Below, in pieces: positions 13,010-19,411 of a DNA stretch of 19,411 nt (the stretch's first letter is position 1; each line of letters begins with the position of its first letter). The stretch lies in assembly GCA_004525055.1 (NCBI GenBank), contig SPDF01000006.1, positions 1 through 19,411 on the forward strand, in the 5' to 3' direction. The translations under genes were made by a program, and so were the position numbers. This stretch comes from Gemmatimonadales bacterium (GTDB lineage Bacteria; Gemmatimonadota; Gemmatimonadetes; Gemmatimonadales; GWC2-71-9). The notes under the pieces are model-generated. The model did no database searches, was not told where the DNA came from, and saw only the letters and a list, made by a program, of their open reading frames with translations.

Positions 13010-13376
13010 CCTCTTCCTTTTCCTTGCAGCTGATGCAGAGCCGGGCGTGCGGCAGCGCATCGAGGCGCTCGAAATTGATGGCGGAGCTACAACTCTCGCA
13101 GGTACCGAACTTCTCGGGATTGTTGTAGAGCCGACCGAGCGCCTGATTGACGTGCCAGAGGTAGCGCCCCTCTTTCGACGCCATCAGGAACTGCTTTTCG
13201 CGCTCCATGGCGTCGGTTCCCTGATCGGCCATGTGAAACGAGTACGAACTGAGGTCGCCGTCGGCGCCCTGGAGCGTGGAGTTGAAGGACTCGTCGTAGT
13301 GACCCAGTTCCTTCATGACGCGGGCCCGTTCCTCGATGAGGCGCTTCTCGAAATATGTCAGCTGCTTCTTGTTCAT
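12993..13376 (-). CDS. TraR/DksA-family zinc-finger protein (YlyA/YteA type)
   Basis: A 127-residue protein with an N-terminal helical hairpin (about 3-85), the motif DLSSYSFHMADQGTDAMERE (41-60) typical of the YteA/YlyA-like branch, and a C-terminal C4 zinc finger: C93-x2-C96 and C114-x2-C117. DksA-family proteins insert a coiled coil into the RNA polymerase secondary channel and adjust transcription initiation, often with ppGpp. The DxxDxA tip of E. coli DksA is not obvious here, so regulation may differ. The ATG overlaps the ileS stop (ATGA). The same gene type sits between ileS and lspA in Bacillus (ylyA), so the position is ancient. Confidence 0.9.
   Translation of the reverse strand: MNKKQLTYFEKRLIEERARVMKELGHYDESFNSTLQGADGDLSSYSFHMADQGTDAMEREKQFLMASKEGRYLWHVNQALGRLYNNPEKFGTCESCSSAINFERLDALPHARLCISCKEKEEDAKRR
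13015..13019 (-). promoter_or_regulatory. Ribosome binding site for lspA
   Basis: AAGGA on the minus strand, 5 bases before the ATG at 13009, with a second AAGGA at 13021-13025. Both lie inside the 3' end of the DksA-type gene and favour 13009 over the upstream in-frame start. Confidence 0.6.
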
Positions 13377-16300
13377 TCCTCGTCCGTGTCTGTGTGCCGG
13401 CTTGCGGGCCGGACATCGTCGTGTCGTTGAATACCAATGACCGCCTCGAGTCCGTCGATCGTCACGCTCTGCTCGCGGTCCGGGCGGTCGGCCCGTGAAC
13501 CTACCACTAATGCGCGGGCGAGGGTCTCGCCCTGAATAAACTCTGCGTACGCTTCCACCGCGGCAAGCAGGTCGGGGGCGCCGTCGACGGCCAGGGCCAC
13601 CCGGGTCGAGAGATCGTATCCGGCATCCTTCCGGAGCCGCTGGATCCGGTTAACCATCTCGCGCGCCACCCCCTCTTGCCGGAGCGCGGGGGTGAGGATG
13701 GGATCGAGCGCCGCCACGAAGGGCCCATCGCTCTGGACGGCCAAATCACTGGCCACTTCCCTGCTCACCGCCACATCATCGGAAAGATACTCAAATCGCT
13801 GCCCGTCCACCTCCACCTCTGCACCCCCGCCCTCTTCCAGCGTCCGGAGCTGATCCGGACTCAGCCGGGAGGCTGCCGCCGCGGCCAGGGGGGTGTCCTT
13901 CCCGTAGCGCTTGCCCAGCGACCGAAAATTGGGCTTGGCTCGGAGGGTAACGAGATCGGCGTCGGAGGCGACGATCTCGACCACCTTGACGTTGACCTCG
14001 CGGCTGAGGAGTCCGAGCAACGACGAGAAGACGGCCCCCTGCACCGTCGCCGGGACGGCGACGACCATCCGTGCGAGCGGCTGGCGGACCCCCGACCCAA
14101 TCTCTTCCCGCGCCGCACGCGCAAGCGATGCCAGACGCCGAACGGCGTCCATCGCCGCCTCGAGCGCCTCGTCGCGCGCGCCCCCCGGTCCGGGAAACCG
14201 GGCAAGATGCACGGACGAGCCGGCCAGGCCGCGATGGATCCAGTCGGAGAGAAAGGGCGCCGCGGGTGCCAGCAGCCGCGACACGGTCACGAGGCAGGTG
14301 TGCAGGGTCGTCAGCGCCTCTGGATCGGCCTCCCCATCGACCGCCCAGAACCGGGCCCGGTTCAGCCGGACATACCAGTTCGAGAGGTCGTCCACCACGA
14401 ATTCCATGAGCGCCCGCGTGCCGGTTGTGACATCGTACCCACCGAACGCCGCGTTCACGTCATCGACGACGGCGGCGAGACGGCTGAGGATCCACCGGTC
14501 GGCGTGCGATTGCGGTGCCACTCTCGCGGCGTCACCCGGACTCCAGTCGGCAGCGTACTGCGCGAAGAAGCGGTAGGTGTTGCGCAGTGTGTTGAGAAAG
14601 CCGCCGGCCACCTCCGCGATGGTCCGGGCGTCAAACTTCTTGGGAAGCCACACCTGGCTGGAGACAAGCAGGTACAGCCGCAGAACATCCGCGCCGTGCT
14701 CGGCCAGCAGCTCCGTCGGGTTGACCACGTTGCCGCGGCTCTTGGACATCTTCTGGCCCTTGGCATCGAGGACCAGCTCGTTCACGATGACGTTGCGATA
14801 CGCCGGCGCGTCGAAGGCGGCGGTGCTGATGGCGAGCAGGGAGTAGAACCACCCCCGCGTCTGGTCCACCCCTTCACAGATGAAATCTGCCGGGAAGTGC
14901 GCCTGGAATTCCTGCGCATGCTCGAACGGGTAGTGCCACTGGGCGTACGGCATCGACCCGGAATCGAACCAGGTGTCGATGACCTCGGTGGCCCGCGTCA
15001 TCGTCCCGCCGCAGTCGCATTGCCAGGTGTACGCGTCGATAAACGGCTTGTGCGGGTCGAAATCCGTCGGAAGATCCTGACCCCAACGGTCCGCGAGCTC
15101 TGCGTAGCTGCCGATGACCGTCACATGGGCGGAATCGCGGTCGCAGGACCAGACCGGGAGCGGCGTGCCCCAGTACCGATCGCGGCTGAGCGCCCAGTCG
15201 ACGTTGTTCGAGAGCCACTCCCCGAATCGCCCCGTCCCGACTTCCGGCGGGTGCCACGCCACCCCGGCGTTGAGTTCCAGCATCCGGTCGCGCAGTGAGG
15301 ATGTCCGGACGAACCACGAGTCGCGCGCGTAGTAGATGAGCTTGCTGCGGCACCGCCAACAGTGCGGATAGGTATGGATGTACTGCTCGGTCAGCAGGTG
15401 CCGCCCGTCCGCCTTGAGGCGGCGGATGATGAGGTCATTGGTCTCGTCGGCGGTGACCAGCAGCCCTTCGAGTTCGGGCCAGGTCGTGCCGACGAAGGTG
15501 CCATCGGCCGCGACCGGACGGACGAGCGCCAAGCCATGCGTCTGCCCCGCGGCGTAGTCGTCGGCGCCGAACGCGGGCGCCATATGGACGATGCCGGATC
15601 CGTCGGTGGCTGTCACGAAGTCGCCGGCCACCACGAGGCTGTGCGCCTTGTCGTCAGGCAGCGGGACGACATCGAGCGGGCGGACGTAGCGCAGGCCGAC
15701 CAGGGCCGCACCGAGCACCACCCGTTCCGGCTCCGACACCGCCCCCTCGCCAAAGAGCCGTGCGAGCAGCCTCGGCGCGAGGCTCGTAGCCATCACCAGT
15801 CGACGCCCTGGTGTGCGGGGGTCGGCGTACTCGCCGTACGCGAGTTCGGGATGGACTGCAGCCGCCACATTCGAGGGAAGGGTCCACGGTGTGGTGGTCC
15901 AGACGACCAGCGCCCGATCCGAATCGTCTTCCAACGGGAAGGTCACGAAGATGGCACGGTCCCGCACCTCCTCGTATCCCTGCGCCAGTTCATGGCTCGA
16001 CAGCACCGTCCCGCACCGAGGGCAGTACGGCAGCACACGATGGCCCCGGTACAACAGGTTTCGGGCGTGCAGCCGACGGAGGATCGACCAGACCGATTCC
16101 ACGTACGCATTGCTGAACGTGATATAGGGATGGTCGTAGTCGAGCCAGTACCCGATCCGGTCGGAGAGCTGTTCCCAGTCGGACTTGTAGGTGAATACAC
16201 TGCTGCGGCACAGGGCATTGAACCGCTCCACGCCGTATTCCTCGATCTCCTTCTTCCCCTTCAACCCCAGCTGCTTTTCCACCTCAATTTCCACCGGCAG

Positions 16301-16567
16301 GCCGTGGGTGTCCCATCCGGCAATCCGAGTGACGGATCGGCCCTGCATCGTGCGGAACCGACACACGAGATCCTTGATCGTCCGGGAGAACACGTGGTGG
16401 ATGCCGGGCCGGCCGTTGGCCGTGGGCGGACCCTCGAAGAACACGAAGGGCTCCCCACCCTCGCCCGCCGCGACACTCTGCCGGAAGAGACCCTCTGCCT
16501 TCCAGGTGTCGAGCAGTTGCTGCTCGAGCTGGTCGGCGGAGAGGTCGGGCAGGAGGGGAAAGGCCAT
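13373..16567 (-). CDS. ileS: Isoleucyl-tRNA synthetase, IleRS2 type, with altered HIGH motif (GIHH)
   Basis: A 1064-residue class Ia synthetase that charges tRNA-Ile. The HIGH position reads PTANGRPGIHHV, so the signature at 55-58 is GIHH rather than HxGH. KMSKS is intact at 606-610 (GQKMSKSRGN). Other family parts: GWDTHGLPVE, a CP-region cysteine motif CPRCGTVLSSHELAQGY, TTPWTLPSN and SGIVHMAPAFGADDY in the editing domain, and the anticodon-binding helical domain (LSNWYVRLNRARFW). WDTHGLPVE, the size, and no visible C-terminal Cys zinc knuckle point to the eukaryote-like IleRS2, which is mupirocin-resistant. I chose ATG 16567 because the family N-terminus starts there; the frame reaches back to 16663 inside the divIVA gene. 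The stop overlaps the DksA-type start. Confidence 0.96.
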   Translation of the reverse strand: MAFPLLPDLSADQLEQQLLDTWKAEGLFRQSVAAGEGGEPFVFFEGPPTANGRPGIHHVFSRTIKDLVCRFRTMQGRSVTRIAGWDTHGLPVEIEVEKQLGLKGKKEIEEYGVERFNALCRSSVFTYKSDWEQLSDRIGYWLDYDHPYITFSNAYVESVWSILRRLHARNLLYRGHRVLPYCPRCGTVLSSHELAQGYEEVRDRAIFVTFPLEDDSDRALVVWTTTPWTLPSNVAAAVHPELAYGEYADPRTPGRRLVMATSLAPRLLARLFGEGAVSEPERVVLGAALVGLRYVRPLDVVPLPDDKAHSLVVAGDFVTATDGSGIVHMAPAFGADDYAAGQTHGLALVRPVAADGTFVGTTWPELEGLLVTADETNDLIIRRLKADGRHLLTEQYIHTYPHCWRCRSKLIYYARDSWFVRTSSLRDRMLELNAGVAWHPPEVGTGRFGEWLSNNVDWALSRDRYWGTPLPVWSCDRDSAHVTVIGSYAELADRWGQDLPTDFDPHKPFIDAYTWQCDCGGTMTRATEVIDTWFDSGSMPYAQWHYPFEHAQEFQAHFPADFICEGVDQTRGWFYSLLAISTAAFDAPAYRNVIVNELVLDAKGQKMSKSRGNVVNPTELLAEHGADVLRLYLLVSSQVWLPKKFDARTIAEVAGGFLNTLRNTYRFFAQYAADWSPGDAARVAPQSHADRWILSRLAAVVDDVNAAFGGYDVTTGTRALMEFVVDDLSNWYVRLNRARFWAVDGEADPEALTTLHTCLVTVSRLLAPAAPFLSDWIHRGLAGSSVHLARFPGPGGARDEALEAAMDAVRRLASLARAAREEIGSGVRQPLARMVVAVPATVQGAVFSSLLGLLSREVNVKVVEIVASDADLVTLRAKPNFRSLGKRYGKDTPLAAAAASRLSPDQLRTLEEGGGAEVEVDGQRFEYLSDDVAVSREVASDLAVQSDGPFVAALDPILTPALRQEGVAREMVNRIQRLRKDAGYDLSTRVALAVDGAPDLLAAVEAYAEFIQGETLARALVVGSRADRPDREQSVTIDGLEAVIGIQRHDDVRPASRHTDTDEE

Positions 16568-16592
16568 CAGCGAAGAGGGCGCGGCAACGCGC

Positions 16593-17111
16593 CTACGCCT
16601 GCTTCTTGAGCACGGGATCGGTCTTGGGCTGAGCGGTGGTCTGCGCGTACGCCTGCAGCCCATCGACCTCGCCGAGCTGCCGCTCGAGCAGTGCGCGGAA
16701 GTTGGCGAGGAAGGCGGCGAACTGGCGCTTCCCGGCGTCGGTACGCTCCCGGAGCAGACGATCCTCGGTCTGGGCCTCGTTCAGCTGTCGAAGCGCCTCA
16801 GTCTTCGCCTCCCGAAGGATCATCTCGGCGTCCTTGCGCGCCTGCTGCTCGGCATCCACGCGGAGTTGCTGCGCGGCAAGGAGTGCCTCATTCATGGCAC
16901 GTTCCCGGTCGCGGAACGCGCGCAGCTGCTCCTGAAACCCGCGCAGGCGTTCCTCGAGTTGTGCCCGCTCCCGCAGAGCGCGATCGAATTCCTCTGATAC
17001 CCGCAGTTGGAACGATTCGACGAGGGCCGGATCGTAGCCGCGGAACGTGCGCGGAAATTCGTGACCCCGGATGTCGTGCGGCGTGAGCTGGAAGCTGTCG
17101 TCTGTTGTCAT
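16593..17111 (-). CDS. DivIVA-domain coiled-coil protein
   Basis: A 172-residue protein. Residues 8-55 match the DivIVA N-terminal region (LTPHDIRGHEFPRTFRGYDP, then VESFQLRVSEEFDRAL), which in Gram-positive DivIVA/GpsB binds curved membrane and starts a parallel coiled coil. Residues ~30-130 are a Glu/Arg/Gln/Ala heptad-rich coiled coil; the tail is short and polar with a C-terminal KKQA. It probably marks poles or division sites, or a membrane domain. It begins in an ATGA overlap with yggS and ends 25 bases before ileS, the same neighbours as divIVA in Bacillus. In a genome that also encodes an MglA polarity system, a polar landmark role is plausible but inferred. Confidence 0.88.
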   Translation of the reverse strand: MTTDDSFQLTPHDIRGHEFPRTFRGYDPALVESFQLRVSEEFDRALRERAQLEERLRGFQEQLRAFRDRERAMNEALLAAQQLRVDAEQQARKDAEMILREAKTEALRQLNEAQTEDRLLRERTDAGKRQFAAFLANFRALLERQLGEVDGLQAYAQTTAQPKTDPVLKKQA

Positions 17112-17794
17112 GCCTGCCGTCCCCCGAAGAGAATCGTCCCCAACCGGATCATCGTGGCTCCTTCCTCGACCGCTACCTCGTAGTCGCCGGACATCCCCAT
17201 CGAAAGTTCAGGCAGGGAGTGCCCGCGGGGGGCGGCCTCGTCTCGCAATCGGCGCAGCAGGGCAAACGCCGCGCGCTGCCGATCAGAATCTTCCGTCAGT
17301 TCGGCCATCGTCATCAGGCCTCGGACTTCGACCCGCGGACAGTCCCGCATGGCATCCAGGAGCGCGGGCAATTCCACGGGCTCAGCCCCGCCCTTCTGCG
17401 GCTCTCCCGAGCAATTGACCTGGACCAGCACCCGCTGTCGCGTCCCCTCCGCCGCCCGGCGATCAATCTCCTGCGCGAGGCCGAGTCGATCCACCGAGTG
17501 GATCAGAGAAAAGCGTCCGACCACCCGTCGCGCCTTGTTCTGCTGCAGCGTCCCGATGAGGTGCCAGTCGACGGCCAGGCCTGCCAGCGCCTCCTGCTTC
17601 GGCAACGCCTCCTGCACCCGGTTTTCTCCCACGTCGTGGAGTCCTGCCGCCACGGCAGCGCGCACCGCCTCGGGGCCGAAAGTCTTCGTGACCGCGACGA
17701 TGGTCACGGAGTCCTCTCGGCCGGCGCGAGCCTGGGCGGCGGAGATCCGCTCCCGGACCGACTGGAGTCGGCCGGGGAGCTCCGGGAATGTCAT
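17108..17794 (-). CDS. yggS: YggS/PLPBP-family pyridoxal-phosphate homeostasis protein
   Basis: A 228-residue single-domain TIM-barrel protein of the YggS/PROSC family. The PLP lysine is K37 in VAVTKTFG, followed by DVGENRVQEALPK, WHLIGTLQQNKAR and IHSVDR. Near the C-terminus are MGMSGDYEVAVEEGATMIRLGTILFG, the phosphate-binding motifs of the family. The protein has no known catalytic activity; it binds PLP and keeps the vitamin B6 and amino-acid pools in balance. Length is typical. It starts with ATG after the largest gap of the window (45 bases) and overlaps the DivIVA-domain gene by 4 bases. In Bacillus the equivalent gene (ylmE) opens the same neighbourhood. Confidence 0.95.
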   Translation of the reverse strand: MTFPELPGRLQSVRERISAAQARAGREDSVTIVAVTKTFGPEAVRAAVAAGLHDVGENRVQEALPKQEALAGLAVDWHLIGTLQQNKARRVVGRFSLIHSVDRLGLAQEIDRRAAEGTRQRVLVQVNCSGEPQKGGAEPVELPALLDAMRDCPRVEVRGLMTMAELTEDSDRQRAAFALLRRLRDEAAPRGHSLPELSMGMSGDYEVAVEEGATMIRLGTILFGGRQA

Positions 17795-17802
17795 AACTAT
17801 GA

Positions 17803-17831
17803 AAAATACAACGAGTTGGCGCGGATTTGCA
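17803..17831 (-). promoter_or_regulatory. Possible promoter before yggS
   Basis: The 45-base gap before yggS is the longest between genes and contains an AT-rich island. On the minus strand TGCAAA and TATTTT are 17 bases apart, a poor but correctly spaced sigma70-like pair. It is the only plausible promoter position I could point to for the downstream run; the match is weak. Confidence 0.2.
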
Positions 17832-17839
17832 GGGAGCCG

Positions 17840-19411
17840 CTACGGGGAATCTGTCGTGGGCAGCAGCGGGCGCAGCCTGGCTTGGGTGAGGGCGGACGCC
17901 AGCGCCGGATTCGGGGAGAGGGCGAACGCCAGCTCGAGGTTCCGGATCATCATCGCTTCGTCGCCGAGGCCCTGAAAGGCGTACGCCAACTGGGTCGGCG
18001 GAAGTGCCAGCGTCGACGCGAAGGAGCGGCTCGTCACTTCCAGCCCTTCTGCTGGACGGGTGCGGAGCGGCCCGTATCGATAGGTCTCCCACACCAGGCG
18101 GTCCGTCGTGACGAGATCGAGGAGCGCGCCGGCCAACCGCTGACGGTCAATTCCGGGAGCGAGTGAGTCCGGGGGCATCGGCTGCAGCTCCAGGACCAGC
18201 CCCTTCTGAAGGAGGTAGGGGTCGAGCGAAAGGAAATTCCTGCCGGTCGTGACCGACCAGGCCACCGGGCGCCGACCGAGGTTCTGCTGGATGATCCGAG
18301 CCGCGACGAAATCACTGGTGTAGAAGATCGTCCCCGCCCGATAGGTCTGTCGGTAGGGACCGAAGGTCACGGTGACCGGCTTGTCAAGTTGCCGTGGATA
18401 GGCAGCTTCGATCTCTTCATCCGTCATCGGCAGCGTGGGCCAGTCCGGCTTGACCGGTTCCCTGCCCTGCCAAATCGCCGGCGCGGTCGCCTCATCGAAG
18501 GGCCGGAGAGGCATGTCCCGAAGCTGGCGGGCGAACCAGTGTGTGTTGGCCAGCGCGAGGCAGACGATCGTCACGTCCTGACGGATCCCCGCCACTTCTT
18601 GGGCCCACCAGAGCGGGAAGGTGTCGTTGTCGCCATAGGTGAACAGCACGCCATACGGCGGCACGGAATTCAGGAGATTGTACGCGAAGTCAGCCGCCAG
18701 GTGCGCATCGGCCCCGTGGCGGCGACTCGCCGCCCCCACATTGGCCGCGGCAGGAAGAAATGCCACGAGAAACAGGAGCGGCACTGCGGCGCGCACGGCC
18801 GGGCGCGCAATCCGGGTGAGACCCTCACGCACCACGGTGGCAAGCCCGATCCCGGCCCAGACACCCCACACCAGGAAACTCACCACGAAGAAATAGTCGC
18901 GCTCTCGAACTTCGTGTTGGGCGCTCACCGGGAAGAGTGCGTAGCCCAGCGACGCGCCCGGCTTGAAGTTCATGTAGGCCACCAGGCCCAGGCCGGTCAC
19001 GAGAAAGAGGGTAAAGAGGAGCCACCATCCGGCTCGGTCGGCGCGGCGCTGGGCAAACAGCCCGCGAAGGCCCAGCACCGTGACGAGCACCGCGCCGACG
19101 AGCTGACCGGTGACGACTCCGCTGCCCCACTTGGCCAGCCCGCGCGCCCACTGCCAGTTGAAATACTGCAGGTAATTCTGAATCTGGAGCCCGATGATCG
19201 TCAGGCTCCGGCCGGGGTTGGTGGGTCCATGCGCAATCGTGGGATCATCCAGCGGAGTCCGAATCGGATACTGCTCGCGTCGAATCACCGCCAGGAGAGC
19301 GTCCCAGGTTGAAGGATCGGCCTCGTTCGGCATCGGCGATTGCCCGGCACGAATGAACAGGAAGAGGTACGTGGTAATTCCGATCGCGGCGATGCCCAGC
19401 GCCAGGAGGGC
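17840..19411 (-). CDS. DUF2723 (GT117/TMEM260-like) membrane protein, C-terminal part
   Basis: The gene enters from the right edge; 523 residues are visible and the N-terminus is missing. The first visible residues form a transmembrane helix (ALLALGIAAIGITTYLFLFI) followed by QSPMPNEADPSTWDALLAV and REQYP, a typical DUF2723 loop. Further membrane helices lie around GQLVGAVLVTVLGLRGLF, WLLFTLFLVTGLGLVAYM, FFVVSFLVWGVWAGIGLATVV and AAVPLLFLVAFLPAA. The C-terminal half is soluble, with FTYGDNDTFPLWWAQEV and RQDVTIV, as in this family. DUF2723 proteins are polytopic and are grouped with O-mannosyltransferases (GT117, TMEM260); donor and acceptor here are unknown. It ends 45 bases before yggS. An in-frame ATG at 19333 is internal, not the start. 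Confidence 0.88.
   Translation of the reverse strand, partial: ALLALGIAAIGITTYLFLFIRAGQSPMPNEADPSTWDALLAVIRREQYPIRTPLDDPTIAHGPTNPGRSLTIIGLQIQNYLQYFNWQWARGLAKWGSGVVTGQLVGAVLVTVLGLRGLFAQRRADRAGWWLLFTLFLVTGLGLVAYMNFKPGASLGYALFPVSAQHEVRERDYFFVVSFLVWGVWAGIGLATVVREGLTRIARPAVRAAVPLLFLVAFLPAAANVGAASRRHGADAHLAADFAYNLLNSVPPYGVLFTYGDNDTFPLWWAQEVAGIRQDVTIVCLALANTHWFARQLRDMPLRPFDEATAPAIWQGREPVKPDWPTLPMTDEEIEAAYPRQLDKPVTVTFGPYRQTYRAGTIFYTSDFVAARIIQQNLGRRPVAWSVTTGRNFLSLDPYLLQKGLVLELQPMPPDSLAPGIDRQRLAGALLDLVTTDRLVWETYRYGPLRTRPAEGLEVTSRSFASTLALPPTQLAYAFQGLGDEAMMIRNLELAFALSPNPALASALTQARLRPLLPTTDSP

Noticed and set aside
16394..16405. GIHH in IleRS as a sequencing error
   Set aside because: Changing HIGH to GIHH needs changes at two codons that exactly exchange His and Gly, the reading frame is intact and the variant is known in other IleRS2 proteins.
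16568..16663. Upstream start for ileS at 16663
   Set aside because: The extra 32 residues are Arg/Ser/Pro-rich, lie within the end of the DivIVA-domain gene and do not resemble the family N-terminus, which starts at 16567.
1..19411. tRNA, rRNA, CRISPR array, insertion sequence or prophage signals
   Set aside because: Coding genes cover nearly every base, and I saw no transposase, regularly spaced direct repeats or terminal inverted repeats.

Overview
The window is GC-rich bacterial DNA. Every gene I can support lies on the minus strand: 18 genes, two of them cut by the window edges, packed end to end. The longest gap is 45 bases and many junctions overlap by 1-17 bases. Gene content suggests a Gram-negative-type, motile or polarised bacterium with a high-GC genome. 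An IleRS2-type isoleucyl-tRNA synthetase, a DUF2723 membrane protein and many TPR/roadblock/DUF4388 proteins make Gemmatimonadota (or a relative such as a deltaproteobacterial lineage) my best guess. That placement is inference, not something the sequence proves.

In transcription order (right to left) there are three blocks. (a) 19411-17840: the C-terminal part of a DUF2723 (GT117/TMEM260-like) membrane protein. (b) 17794-11479: a housekeeping and envelope block, yggS - divIVA-like - ileS - TraR/DksA zinc finger - lspA - rluD. The order matches the Bacillus ylmE-divIVA-ileS-ylyA-lspA-ylyB segment. (c) 11486-1: a chemosensory/polarity block, cheW - cheY - cheA - cheC - large TPR protein - DUF4388 (PATAN) protein - TPR/roadblock fusion - roadblock - roadblock - mglA - a protein with two DnaA-type AAA+ domains that runs off the left edge. 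Block (c) begins inside the 3' end of rluD, so (b) and (c) may be cotranscribed.

Block (c) reads as one pathway. CheW/CheA/CheY form a receptor-kinase-regulator relay and CheC is its phosphatase. TPR, PATAN and roadblock proteins look like scaffolds or GTPase regulators, and MglA is the Ras-like polarity switch. No chemoreceptor, CheR, CheB, flagellar or pilus gene lies in the window. The two most notable items are the tandem DnaA-type ATPase translationally coupled to mglA, and the altered class I signature GIHH (instead of HIGH) in IleRS, a change associated with mupirocin hyper-resistance in some IleRS2 enzymes.

I see no rRNA, tRNA, CRISPR array, insertion sequence, prophage gene or clear terminator. 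No stretch above 300 bases lacks a gene.
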